DNA of 64,000 bases from Caulobacter ginsengisoli (GCF_030814835.1 NZ_JAUSVS010000005.1:1-64000), one strand, 5' to 3'; positions 49,644-58,216 are shown, numbered from the stretch's first letter. Notes: generated by a model not told the origin, from the sequence alone. Numbers and translations are program-made.

Positions 49644-50954
49644 ATGCCGCCTTCGCGCGCGCCGGCCATCGGCATAGACTTTGGCACCACCAACACCGTC
49701 ATCTCCCTGGCCGACGGCCAGGGCGGCAGCCACCTGGCCGTCTTCCCCACCGACGGCGGCGACATTGCCGCCTTCCGCTCGGCGCTGAGCTTCCACGCCC
49801 CGATCAACGACCCGTCGGGCCGCATCGTCGAGGCCGGGCCCTGGGCCATCGAGGCCTATCTGGAGGAGCCGCTGGAGACGCGGTTCATCCAGTCGTTCAA
49901 GTCCTACGCCGCCAGCCCCCTCTTCACCGACACCGAGATCCTGCGCCGGCGGTTCACCTTCGAGGACCTGCTGTCGGCCTTCCTGATCAAGGTCCGCGAC
50001 CATGGCGGGCCCGAACTGCAGGACCTGCCGGACCGCGCCATCGTCGGCCGGCCGGTCAACTTCGCCGGCCTGCGCCCCGACCCCGAACTGGCCATCCGGC
50101 GCTACGAGACCGCCTTCGGGCGGTTGGGGTTCAAGGACATCCGCTACGCCTACGAACCCGTGGCGGCGGCCTTCTTCTTCGCCCGCCAGCTCAAGGCCGA
50201 CGCCACCGTGCTGGTCGCCGACTTCGGCGGCGGCACCAGCGACTTTTCGCTCGTGCGATTCGAGCAGCTGGGCGGCGGCAGGGTGAAGTCCACGGGCCTG
50301 GCCAACAGCGGCGTGGGGGTGGCGGGCGACGCCTTCGACTACCGGATCATCGACAACCTGGTCTCGCCGCGCCTGGGCAAGGGCGGCCGCTACAAGGCCT
50401 TCGACAACCTGCCCCCGATCCCCAACCGCTACTTCACCGCCTTCGCGAGATGGGAGCAGCTGGCCCTGCTGCAGGCCAGCCGCGACATGAAGGACATCCG
50501 TGGCCTGATGAAGTCGGCGTTGCAGCCGGAGAAGATCGCCTGGCTGGTCGAGCTGCTGGACGACAACCACGGCTACCGGCTCTACCAGGCGGTCTCGCGG
50601 CTGAAGGAGGCCTTGTCGCGGGACGAGGTCGGGCGGTTCAGCTTCGTGGCGGGGACGATCCGCATCGAACAGGACGTGCCGCGGAGCGCGTTCGAGGGGT
50701 GGATCGCGCCGGAGCTGACGGCGATGGAAAACGCCGTCAACGAGGCTCTGGAACGGGCGGGCCTGAGCGAAGACCAGGTCGACCGGGTGTTCCTGACCGG
50801 CGGCTCGTCCTTCGTCCCGGCGGTGCGCAACATCTTCGCTCGGCGGTTCGGGGCGGAGAAGCTGGAGAGCGGGGATGAGCTGGTGTCGATCGCGTCAGGG
50901 CTGGCGCTGATCGGGGACGAGGCGGACCTGGATCCGTGGTGCCGCAAAGCCTGA
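49644..50954 (+). CDS. Hsp70-family protein, YegD-like
   Basis: 436 residues, only the actin-like ATPase domain. Phosphate loop 1 AIGIDFGTTNTVISL and phosphate loop 2 LVADFGGGTSDFSLVRF are intact, as is the adenosine motif VFLTGGSSFVPAV. It lacks the C-terminal substrate-binding domain of DnaK, as does E. coli YegD. Function unknown. Flanked by a family C repeat. Confidence 0.9.
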   Translation: MPPSRAPAIGIDFGTTNTVISLADGQGGSHLAVFPTDGGDIAAFRSALSFHAPINDPSGRIVEAGPWAIEAYLEEPLETRFIQSFKSYAASPLFTDTEILRRRFTFEDLLSAFLIKVRDHGGPELQDLPDRAIVGRPVNFAGLRPDPELAIRRYETAFGRLGFKDIRYAYEPVAAAFFFARQLKADATVLVADFGGGTSDFSLVRFEQLGGGRVKSTGLANSGVGVAGDAFDYRIIDNLVSPRLGKGGRYKAFDNLPPIPNRYFTAFARWEQLALLQASRDMKDIRGLMKSALQPEKIAWLVELLDDNHGYRLYQAVSRLKEALSRDEVGRFSFVAGTIRIEQDVPRSAFEGWIAPELTAMENAVNEALERAGLSEDQVDRVFLTGGSSFVPAVRNIFARRFGAEKLESGDELVSIASGLALIGDEADLDPWCRKA

Positions 50955-51131
50955 ATCCTCACCCGGAGGGGGAGGGGGACCATGCGGAGCATGGTGGAGG
51001 GGGTTTACGCTGCCGCTGCTGTTCAGAATGCAGCGGCATCGATACGGGTAAGCTCTTCAAGCGTGGTCGGCGGCGGCAACCCCCTCCACCACGCCTTCGG
51101 CGCGGTCCCCTTCCCCCTCCGGGTGAGGATT
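50954..51131. repeat. Family C palindromic repeat, copy 2
   Basis: AATCCTCACCCGGAGG left end and CCTCCGGGTGAGGATT right end. Inner GAGGGGGACCATGCGGAGC and CCACGCCTTCGGCGCGGTCC match copy 1 at 4021. It lies between the convergent Hsp70-like and molybdenum-subunit genes. Confidence 0.9.
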
Positions 51132-51136
51132 CCGCG

Positions 51137-53302
51137 TCAGCCCTTCACGAACGGCAGGCTCGTCGTCGCCGGCCGGCCCATCGCGAACAACGCGTTGGCC
51201 ACAGCCGGCGCGATGACCGGCGTCCCAGGTTCCCCGATACCGCTCGGGGGGCCCGTCAACGGCAGGATGTGGGTTTCCACCGTCGGCGCCTCGTTCATCC
51301 GCAACACGCGGTAGGTGTCGAAATTGCCTTGGTCGACCACCCCGTCGGTCATGGTGACCTTGCCGTAGAGGGCGGCGGAGAGGCCGTAGCAGATGCCGCC
51401 TTCCATCTGGGCGGCGATCTGGTCGGGCGCCACGGCCGTGCCGCAGTCGACGCCGGCGACCACGCGGCCGACCCGGGGCTCGTCGCCCTCCATCTTCACC
51501 TCGGCGATCTGGGCGACGACGGTGCCGAAGCTCTCATGCACCGCCACGCCGCGGGTGTAGCCCGGCGTCGTAGTCGGTCCGGCCTTGTCGACCGCCAGCT
51601 GCAGGGCGGCGAGGTGACGCGCGCCGTCCTTGCCGGCCTTTTTGTAGAGCGCCTGGCGGTAAGCCACCGGGTCCTGGCCGGCCCGCTTGGCCAGCTGGTC
51701 GATGGTGTGCTCCATGACGAAGGCGGTGTGGGTCGCGCCGACCGAGCGCCACCACAGCACCGGCACCCCGGCGTCGGGGAAGGCCACCTTGGCGTCGACG
51801 ACGGGGGTGGCCTTCAGGTAGGGCGAGCCCATCGCGCCCTCGACGGCGGTCTGGTCCACGCCCTTGGGGGCCATGGGCGAGCCCTTCATGATCGACTGGG
51901 TGACCACGCGGTGGGTCCAGCTGGCCGGATAGCCTTCCTTGTCCAGCACGATCTTGACGGTGTGCAGCACCATGGGCCGGTAGAGGCCGGCCCGCATGTC
52001 GTCCTCGCGGGTCCAGACCAGCTTCACGGGATTACCCTTGCCGGCCTTCTTGGCGATGTGGACGCATTCGGTGACGAAGTCGGACTGGAAGTTGCCGCGC
52101 CGGCCGAACGAGCCGCCGGCGAACAGGGTCTCGATCTGGATCGAGCCGGGCAGGGCGCCGACGATCTTGGCCGTGTTGAGCTGGTCCATGGTCGGGATCT
52201 GGGAGGCGACGGTCAGCTTGGTCTTGCCGCCCTTGATCTGGGCCACGCAGTTCATCGGTTCCATGCAGGCATGGGCGAGGTAGGGGAATTCGTAGCTGGT
52301 CTCGAAAATCTCGCCCTCGGGGGCCTTGCCGGTCCCGTGGACGTCGAAGGCCTCCCACTTGATCTTGTCGCCGCCCTTGCCGGCCGCGATCTCGCGGTAT
52401 TCCTTCAGCATGGCCTCGGTGCCGCGCTTCTCGGCCTTGGACTCGTCCCACTCGACCTTCAGGGCGTCGCGGCCCAGCTTGGCGGCCCAGGTGGACTTGG
52501 CCACCACCGCCACGCCGGTGGGGATTTCCACCACATCGACCACCCCGGCCACTTTGCGGGCGGCGCTGTCGTCGAAGCTCTTGACCTTGGCCCCAAAGCG
52601 CGGGGCGTGGGCGACCATGGCGATCAGCATGCCCGGCGCCTGGACGTCCTGGGTAAAGCGGGCGGCGCCGGTCGACTTGGCGGCGCTGTCCTTGCGGCGG
52701 ATGCGGTCGGTTCCGATCAGGGTGAAGGTCTTGGGGGCCTTCAGGGTGGGCTTTTCCGGCGGCTCGATCTTGCTGGCCGCCTCAAGCAGTTCGCCAAAGC
52801 CGGCGGTCTTGCCGCTCTTGTGGGTCAGGACGCTGTCCTTGACGGCGATCTCGCCGGCCGGGACGCCCCATTTGGCCGCCGCCGCCTGCACGAACATCGC
52901 CCGGGTCGCGGCGCCGACATTGCGCAGCTGCATCCAGCTGTTCGCAAGCGCGGAAGAGCCGCCCGTGCCCTGCACGCCCATGCCGAGGTTGGCGTAGACC
53001 TTGGCGTTGGCCGCGGCCTGCTCGATGACGACCTTGTTCCAGTCGGCGTCCAGCTCCTCGGCGACCATCGCCGCCAGGCCAGTATGGCTGCCCTGGCCGA
53101 ACTCGATATGCTTGGAGACGACGGTGACCGCCCCGTCCTTGGCGATCTTGAGGAAGGGCCCGAAGGGGCCGAAGTCTTTCGGGGCGCCGATGCTGAGCAT
53201 ATCGCCCATCGAGCAGCCGCCGACCAGCAGCGAGCCGCCGACCACCGCGGCGCCGATGACGACTTCGCGGCGGGTCGTCTTAGGATTCACATGCGCGTTC
53301 AT
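51137..53302 (-). CDS. Molybdopterin-binding subunit of isoquinoline 1-oxidoreductase-type dehydrogenase
   Basis: 721 residues, xanthine-oxidase family, IorB type. A twin-arginine signal (TTRREVVIGAAVVGGSLLVGGCS) predicts periplasmic location. Moco-binding segments are GSHTGLAAMVAEELD, GGSFGRR and the C-terminal GIGEPGTPVIAPAVANALF with the catalytic Glu. It oxidises N-heterocycles or aldehydes; the substrate is unknown. It follows the [2Fe-2S] subunit after 11 bases, and a cytochrome c is divergently encoded as a likely electron acceptor. XdhC at 0.2 kb may mature it. Confidence 0.9.
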   Translation of the reverse strand: MNAHVNPKTTRREVVIGAAVVGGSLLVGGCSMGDMLSIGAPKDFGPFGPFLKIAKDGAVTVVSKHIEFGQGSHTGLAAMVAEELDADWNKVVIEQAAANAKVYANLGMGVQGTGGSSALANSWMQLRNVGAATRAMFVQAAAAKWGVPAGEIAVKDSVLTHKSGKTAGFGELLEAASKIEPPEKPTLKAPKTFTLIGTDRIRRKDSAAKSTGAARFTQDVQAPGMLIAMVAHAPRFGAKVKSFDDSAARKVAGVVDVVEIPTGVAVVAKSTWAAKLGRDALKVEWDESKAEKRGTEAMLKEYREIAAGKGGDKIKWEAFDVHGTGKAPEGEIFETSYEFPYLAHACMEPMNCVAQIKGGKTKLTVASQIPTMDQLNTAKIVGALPGSIQIETLFAGGSFGRRGNFQSDFVTECVHIAKKAGKGNPVKLVWTREDDMRAGLYRPMVLHTVKIVLDKEGYPASWTHRVVTQSIMKGSPMAPKGVDQTAVEGAMGSPYLKATPVVDAKVAFPDAGVPVLWWRSVGATHTAFVMEHTIDQLAKRAGQDPVAYRQALYKKAGKDGARHLAALQLAVDKAGPTTTPGYTRGVAVHESFGTVVAQIAEVKMEGDEPRVGRVVAGVDCGTAVAPDQIAAQMEGGICYGLSAALYGKVTMTDGVVDQGNFDTYRVLRMNEAPTVETHILPLTGPPSGIGEPGTPVIAPAVANALFAMGRPATTSLPFVKG

Positions 53303-53313
53303 GATGCTTCCCC

Positions 53314-53781
53314 TCAGGCCTGAGCCGGCGCGGCGGGCATGGTCGCGGCGTCCTTGATGGCGGCGCGGATCCGCTGATAGGTCCCGCAGCGGCAGATGTT
53401 GCCGCTCATCGCCGCGTCGATGTCGGCGTCGCTGGGGTGCTTGTTGCCGTTCAGCAGGGCCACGGCGCTCATGATCTGGCCCGACTGGCAGTAGCCGCAC
53501 TGCGGGACGTCGGCCTTGACCCAGGCCTGCTGCACCGGGTGATTGCCGCCCAGCCCCTCGATGGTGGTGATCTTGTTGGCGGCGACCGCGCTGACCGGGG
53601 TGACGCAGGAGCGGGTCGGCTGGCCGTCGACATGCACCGTGCAGGCCCCGCACTGGGCCATGCCGCAGCCGAACTTGGTCCCGGTCATGCCCAGCTCGTC
53701 GCGCAGCACCCACAGCAGGGGCGTGTCGTCGGCGGCCTGGACGGTGACGGACTTGCCGTTCACGTTGAGTGTGGTGGGCAT
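53314..53781 (-). CDS. [2Fe-2S]-binding small subunit (IorA type)
   Basis: 155 residues. The plant-ferredoxin-type cluster ligands are in [18 protein letters not shown] with TRSC. The second cluster ligands are in [11 protein letters not shown] and NICRCGTY. Electrons pass from the Moco subunit to an acceptor. No signal peptide of its own; it is probably carried out of the cell with the Tat-signal partner. First gene of the operon, starting at 53781 ([10 protein letters not shown]). Confidence 0.93.
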   Translation of the reverse strand: MPTTLNVNGKSVTVQAADDTPLLWVLRDELGMTGTKFGCGMAQCGACTVHVDGQPTRSCVTPVSAVAANKITTIEGLGGNHPVQQAWVKADVPQCGYCQSGQIMSAVALLNGNKHPSDADIDAAMSGNICRCGTYQRIRAAIKDAATMPAAPAQA

Positions 53782-53851
53782 TTGCTGCTCTTCCCCAAAA
53801 GAGTTCGCTATTTGCGCGCAAAGACGAGCCAAGCCCCGCGCCAGGCCCTAT

Positions 53852-53866
53852 CTTAACGCCGTTAAG
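53852..53866. promoter_or_regulatory. 15-bp perfect palindrome, operator candidate
   Basis: CTTAACG-C-CGTTAAG in the gap between the divergent iorA-type gene and cytochrome c gene. Seven-base arms, AT-rich in a GC-rich genome. The TTAA halves are 5 bases apart, not 7, so it is not a standard CtrA box. Confidence 0.45.
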
Positions 53867-53934
53867 GCGTTTCTGCGCCAGTGAAAAAATCTGGGGGCCG
53901 GGCTAGCCTGTCCCTCTCAGCTGGAGACACCGCC

Positions 53935-54282
53935 ATGCGCCTGGTCCTCATCGCCGCCCTCGCGGCCGTCGCGTTCCCCGCCTTCGCGCAGGATGGCGCG
54001 GCCCTCTACAACGCCCAGTGCAAGGCCTGCCACAGCGTCACCGAAGCCAGCGGCCCGGCCGGCCCCTCGCTGAAGGGCGTGGTCGGCCGCAAGATCGCCG
54101 GCGCGCCCGGCTACGCCTATTCCGCCGGCCTGAAGGCCAAGACCGGCGTCTGGGGCGACGCCAATCTCGACAGCTTCCTGACCAACCCGGCCGGCTTCGC
54201 CCCGGGCGGCAAGATGTTCGTCAAGGTCGCCAAGCCCGGCGATCGGGCGGCGCTGATCGCCTATCTGAAGACGGTGAAGTAG
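53935..54282 (+). CDS. Class I cytochrome c, periplasmic
   Basis: 115 residues. Signal peptide MRLVLIAALAAVAFPAFA, heme motif CKACH, and the axial Met in GGKMFVKV. The GPSLKGVVGRKIAGAPGYAYSAGLK segment is typical of cytochrome c2/c550-type proteins. ATG at 53935 follows CTGGAGACACC. Divergent from the isoquinoline-oxidoreductase-type genes and a plausible electron acceptor for them. Confidence 0.92.
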   Translation: MRLVLIAALAAVAFPAFAQDGAALYNAQCKACHSVTEASGPAGPSLKGVVGRKIAGAPGYAYSAGLKAKTGVWGDANLDSFLTNPAGFAPGGKMFVKVAKPGDRAALIAYLKTVK

Positions 54283-54287
54283 CTCAG

Positions 54288-55181
54288 TTGGACGCTTTCC
54301 CCGCCTTTTTCCCACTCGCCGGCCGCAAGGTCGTCATCGCCGGAACCGGCGAGGCGGCTGACGCCAAGGCGCGGCTGTTCGACGGCTCGCCGGCGGTGCT
54401 GGTGCGGGCCGAGGGGACCGACGCCTTCCTGATCGGGACCTATGCCGGGGCGCTGCTGGCCTTCATCGCCGGAGACGACCTCTTCGTGCAGTCGGCGGCC
54501 AGCGCGGCGCGCGGGGCGCGGGCCCTGGTCAATGTCGTCGACCGGCCGGACCTGTCGGACTTCCACACCCCGGCCCTGGTCGACCGGGGCGAGGTGGTGG
54601 CGGCCATCGGCACCAATGGTTCGGCCCCCATGCTGGCCAGCCTGCTGCGCAACGATATCGAGGCCCGCATCCCCGAGGGGACCGGCCGGGTGGCGGCCTT
54701 GATGCGCATCCACCAGGCGGCGGTGCGCGCGGTCCTGCCCGACCAGGCCGACCGCCGCAATTTCCTGCGCGAGCAGCTCAGCGGCCCCGCCGCCCAGAAG
54801 GCCCTGGACGGCGACATGGAGGGGGCCGGCGCCCTGCTGCTGGAGGCGCTGAAGACCCGCGACGGCCCGCGCGGCCGGGTGGTCTATGTGGCCGGGCGCG
54901 GTCCCTCGGACCTGCTCACCCTGCGCGCCGCCCGCATCCTTTCCGAGGCCGACCTGGTCATTCCCGACCCCGACGCCGACCCGGCCATCCTGGCGCTCGC
55001 CCGCCGCGACGCCGGCCGGCTGGCGCCCAGCGAGGGCGGGGCCGAGCAGATGACCGCGCTCGCCAAGGCCGGCCGGCTGGTGGTGCGGATCATCACCCGC
55101 TCGCCGTCCGCCGCCGACCTGGCCGCCCTGACCCGCGCCGGCGTGACGGTCGATGTCATGCTGGCCGCCCCGACAACGTGA
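54288..55181 (+). CDS. Siroheme synthase-like protein with a truncated methyltransferase domain
   Basis: 297 residues from TTG at 54288 (LDAFPAFFPLAGRK), 6 bases after the cytochrome stop; the start is uncertain as no clear SD is seen. Residues 1-150 match the CysG/Met8 dehydrogenase domain (VVIAGTGEAADAKARLFDG; NVVDRPDLSDFHTPALVDRG; GTNGSAPMLASLLRNDIE). The remaining ~100 match only the first part of uroporphyrinogen III methyltransferase (GRVVYVAGRGPSDLLTLRAARILSEADLVI). The GDP-F loop and the rest are missing (VVRIITRSPS, then stop at ~297 instead of ~460). Methyltransferase activity is not expected. Overlaps modB (GTGA). Confidence 0.78.
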   Translation: MDAFPAFFPLAGRKVVIAGTGEAADAKARLFDGSPAVLVRAEGTDAFLIGTYAGALLAFIAGDDLFVQSAASAARGARALVNVVDRPDLSDFHTPALVDRGEVVAAIGTNGSAPMLASLLRNDIEARIPEGTGRVAALMRIHQAAVRAVLPDQADRRNFLREQLSGPAAQKALDGDMEGAGALLLEALKTRDGPRGRVVYVAGRGPSDLLTLRAARILSEADLVIPDPDADPAILALARRDAGRLAPSEGGAEQMTALAKAGRLVVRIITRSPSAADLAALTRAGVTVDVMLAAPTT

Positions 55182-55855
55182 GCCTGCTGACACCCGACGA
55201 CTGGACGGCCGTGGCCCTGTCGCTGCGGGTAGCCTCGGTCGCCACCCTCGCCAGCCTGCCGGTCGCCTTCGGGGTCGCCCTGGCCCTGGCCCGGGGCCGC
55301 TTCCCCGGCCGCTCCCTGCTCGACGCCCTGGCCCATATGCCGCTGGTGCTGCCGCCGGTGGCGACGGGGTTCGCCCTGCTGGTGCTGTTCGGCAAGCAGG
55401 GGGTGCTGGGCCAGGGGCTGGCCAAGATCGGCATCGTCTTCGCCTTCGACTGGACCGGCGCGGCCCTGGCCGCCGCCATCATGGCCTTCCCTCTGATGGT
55501 GCGGCCGATCCGGCTCTCCATCGAGGCCATCGACGCCGATGTGGACGAGGCGGCCCGCACCCTGGGGGCCGGACCTTTGCTGCGGCTGTTGCGGATCACC
55601 ATCCCGCTGGCCATGCCCGGCCTGATCGCGGCCCTGGTGCTGGGTTTCGCCAAGGCGCTGGGCGAGTTCGGGGCCACCATCACCTTCGTGGCGGCCATCC
55701 CCGGCGAGACCCTGACCCTGCCGGCCGACATCTACCAGGCGGTGCAGACCCCAGGCGCCGAGCCCCGGACCTGGGTCCTCTGCGCCCTGTCGGCGGCGAT
55801 TGCGCTGGGGGCTGTGTGGGCGTCGAACACGCTGACGCCGCGGACGAAGCTGTAA
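55178..55855 (+). CDS. modB: Molybdate-type ABC transporter permease, orphan
   Basis: 225 residues, about five membrane helices. The permease EAA loop DEAARTLGAGPLLRLLRITIPLAMPGL and the ModB closing GEFGATITFVAAIPGETLTLPADIYQ are present. GTG start overlaps the previous stop. Binding protein (ModA) and ATPase (ModC) are not next to it: a repeat and a minus-strand MFS gene follow. Tungstate or sulfate permeases are related alternatives. Confidence 0.87.
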   Translation: MSLLTPDDWTAVALSLRVASVATLASLPVAFGVALALARGRFPGRSLLDALAHMPLVLPPVATGFALLVLFGKQGVLGQGLAKIGIVFAFDWTGAALAAAIMAFPLMVRPIRLSIEAIDADVDEAARTLGAGPLLRLLRITIPLAMPGLIAALVLGFAKALGEFGATITFVAAIPGETLTLPADIYQAVQTPGAEPRTWVLCALSAAIALGAVWASNTLTPRTKL

Positions 55856-55856
55856 T

Positions 55857-56017
55857 TCCTCGCCCCTTGGGCGAGGGGGACCACGAAGTGGTGGAGTGGG
55901 CTCTGGGGAGCACACGGAGCTTCAAGCACGCCCACTCAGACAGTGCTCAATCCTGACGCTCCGTGTGCGCCTCGGCCCACTCCGTCGGCTTCGCCGCCAC
56001 CTCGCCCAACGGGCGAG
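55857..56017. repeat. Palindromic repeat resembling family C
   Basis: Ends CCTCGCCCCTTGGGCGAGG and CCTCGCCCAACGGGCGAG, with GGGGACCACGAAGTGGTGGAGTGGG at left and CCCACTCCGTCGGCTTCGCCGCC at right. The centre CACACGGAGC/GCTCCGTGTG is also inverted. The plan is the same as family C but the sequence differs. Between convergent modB and MFS genes. Confidence 0.75.
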
Positions 56018-56024
56018 AAATGCC

Positions 56025-57656
56025 CTAATCGATCGGCCGCCCCCGTGTCTCCGGCAGGAAGAACAGGCAGACGATCACGCTGATCCCGGTGAACACCGCC
56101 GAGTACCAAAGCCCCGAATAGATGTTCCCCGTCGCCACCACGATGGCGAAGGCAGTCACCGGCACGAAGCCGCCGATCCAGCCCGTGCCGATGTGATAGG
56201 GCAGCGACATGGCCGTGTAGCGCACCCGGGTCGGGAAGATCTCCACCAGGGTGGCCGCCATCGGGCCGTAGAGGGCGGTGGCCCCGACCACGAAGATCAT
56301 CAGCACCCCGAACAGGCCCCAGAAGTTCAGCTGGGCCGGGTCGGCCTTGGCCGGATAGCCGGCGGCGGCCAGGGCGGCCTTGAGGTCCTTCTCGACCCCG
56401 GCCTTGACCGCCTTGGCCTCGGGGGCGGAGAGACCCACGGCGCTCTTGGAGGCCACCACGGCCGAACCGATATGCACCTGCGTCGCCGAGCCGGCGGGAC
56501 CGGCCTGGTTGTCATAGGAGACCCCGGCGTTGGAGAGCACGTTCTTGGCGATGTCGCAGTCGGTGAGGAACTTGGCCTTGCCGATCAGGTCGAACTGGAA
56601 CGAGCATTGGGCGGGGTCGGCGACCACCACCACCTGGTTGCGCTGCTGGGCGGCGACCAAGGCCGGGTTGGCCAGGCTGGCCATGGCGTGGAAGACCGGG
56701 AAGAAGGCGACCAGCGACAGGGTCATGCCGCACCACATCACCCATTTGCGGCCCACCCGGTCGCTCAGCCAGGCGAAAAACACATAGAGCGGGGCGCTGG
56801 CGATGGTGATGGCCATGATCAGCAGGTTGGAAGTGGCCGGGTCGACCTTGAGGAACTTCTCCATGAACACCTGGGTGTAGAAGAAGGCGGTGTACCAGGC
56901 CGCGCCCTGGGCGCTCATGAAGGCGAACAGCACCAGCAGAACCAGCTTGAGGTTCTTCCACTGGCCGAAGGATTCCCTGTAGGGCGCCTTGGTCTGCTCG
57001 CCGGCGTCCTTGAGCTTCTGGAAGGCCGGGCTCTCGGAGAGCTTGAGCCGCATGAAGATCGAGATGCCGACCAGGATGGCCGACAGCAGGAAGGGCAGGC
57101 GCCAGCCGAAGTCGGTGAAGTCGGTTTCGCCCATCGCCTTGCGGGTGACGAAGATCACCGCCAGGGCGCCGACCAGGCCGAACGCCGCCGAGGTCTGGAT
57201 CCAGCCGGTGTATTCCGCCCGCTTCTTCACCGGGGCATGCTCGGCGACATAGATGGCCGCCCCGCCGTATTCGCCGCCCAGCGCCGTGCCCTGGATGATG
57301 CGCATCAGGATCAGCAGGATGGGGGCGATGGGCCCGGCCTGGGCGTAGGTGGGCAGAAGGCCGATGGCGAAGGTGGCGCCGCCCATCAGGGTCACGGTCA
57401 GCAGGAAGGCCCCCTTGCGCCCGACCCGGTCGCCGATATGGCCGAAGATCAGCGCCCCGATCGGCCGGAAGAAGAAGCCCGCCCCGAACAGGGCCAGCGC
57501 GGCCAGCAGGCCGGCGGTCTCGTTCAGCGAGGCGAAGAAGTTCTTGGCGATGACCCCGGCCAGGGTCCCGAAGACGAAGAAGTCATACCACTCGAACGCC
57601 GTGCCGGCCGACGAGGCCGTAATCACGGTGCGCATCGACACGCCCTTGTCCGACAT
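56025..57656 (-). CDS. MFS transporter, metabolite:H+ symporter (ProP/KgtP-like) type
   Basis: 543 residues, twelve predicted helices. The MHS-family start ASSAGTAFEWYDFFVFGTLAGVIA, RPIGALIFGHIGDRVGRK and RIIQGTALGGEYGGAAIYVAEHAP are clear. Between helices 8 and 9 it carries a loop of about 115 residues with two Cys (ADPAQCSFQFD, LTDCDIAKN), making it longer than ProP (about 500). ATG at 57656. Solute unknown; carboxylates or betaines are typical. Confidence 0.87.
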   Translation of the reverse strand: MSDKGVSMRTVITASSAGTAFEWYDFFVFGTLAGVIAKNFFASLNETAGLLAALALFGAGFFFRPIGALIFGHIGDRVGRKGAFLLTVTLMGGATFAIGLLPTYAQAGPIAPILLILMRIIQGTALGGEYGGAAIYVAEHAPVKKRAEYTGWIQTSAAFGLVGALAVIFVTRKAMGETDFTDFGWRLPFLLSAILVGISIFMRLKLSESPAFQKLKDAGEQTKAPYRESFGQWKNLKLVLLVLFAFMSAQGAAWYTAFFYTQVFMEKFLKVDPATSNLLIMAITIASAPLYVFFAWLSDRVGRKWVMWCGMTLSLVAFFPVFHAMASLANPALVAAQQRNQVVVVADPAQCSFQFDLIGKAKFLTDCDIAKNVLSNAGVSYDNQAGPAGSATQVHIGSAVVASKSAVGLSAPEAKAVKAGVEKDLKAALAAAGYPAKADPAQLNFWGLFGVLMIFVVGATALYGPMAATLVEIFPTRVRYTAMSLPYHIGTGWIGGFVPVTAFAIVVATGNIYSGLWYSAVFTGISVIVCLFFLPETRGRPID

Positions 57657-57745
57657 TTGCGTTTCGTCCCCCGAAAGCTTTCGCCAAGGTCTAGGGGGGG
57701 ATGGGCTTGTGGGCAATCCCCGGGTGCAACGGACTCTTTCTGGAA

Positions 57746-57899
57746 CCCTTCCTCCTCGATGGAGGAAGGGCAGGGTTGGTGGTGCGCGCTCGGTGTTTGG
57801 GCGACTGGCTCAGGGTGGCGACCACGCCTCCCCGAGTGCTTCCGGAAACGCACTGCCACCACCACCATCCCCGCCCTTCCTCCATCGAGGAGGAAGGGA
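57746..57899. repeat. Family B palindromic repeat, copy 3
   Basis: CCCTTCCTCC-TCGA-TGGAGGAAGGG left hairpin and mirrored right hairpin; interior near-identical to copy 2, same orientation. It lies after the minus-strand hypothetical gene and before the MFS gene. Apart from it, 57657-57908 shows nothing. Confidence 0.9.
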
Positions 57900-57908
57900 G
57901 AAGAGGAG

Positions 57909-58181
57909 TTAGACCTTGATATCGAGGATCGAACCGGGCCGACGATAGCGGATTGGTTCGCCAGGATCAGGCGCCGGATTGGCAGCCGGCTGCGGCGCGG
58001 GCATAGCGGCGCGGACGGGCGCGATTGGAGCCGCCTGAACAGCCGGAGTCTGCACGGCGGCGGCGGGTGCGGCGGTCGGCGCGGCCCGGCCCATGGCGGC
58101 GTCGAAGAAGGCCCGTTGCGCGGCGGTGCGCGCCGGGGCGGCGGTCGGGGGCGTCAGGGAGGGGCGAACGGGCGTGACCAC
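57909..58181 (-). CDS. Small Pro/Ala-rich hypothetical protein
   Basis: 90 residues from GTG at 58181. Low-complexity Pro/Ala (PTAAPAAAVQTPAVQAAPIAP) with a short conserved-looking middle (RTAAQRAFFDAAMGRA) and a charged end (EPIRYRRPGSILDIKV). No signal peptide or membrane helix. I have a vague memory of similar C-terminal RPGSxLDIxV proteins in Caulobacterales, but no function. It is 35 bases downstream of ccmG on the same strand and may be the tail gene of that operon. Confidence 0.55.
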   Translation of the reverse strand: MVTPVRPSLTPPTAAPARTAAQRAFFDAAMGRAAPTAAPAAAVQTPAVQAAPIAPVRAAMPAPQPAANPAPDPGEPIRYRRPGSILDIKV

Positions 58182-58216
58182 GCCCCGACCGTTCCGCGAC
58201 TATGGTTAGCGAAAGG

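Noticed and set aside
58167..58195. EcfG-like elements before the hypothetical gene at 58181
   Set aside because: Spacing between GGAAC and CGTT on the minus strand is 20 bases, and the -10 would fall within the coding region.
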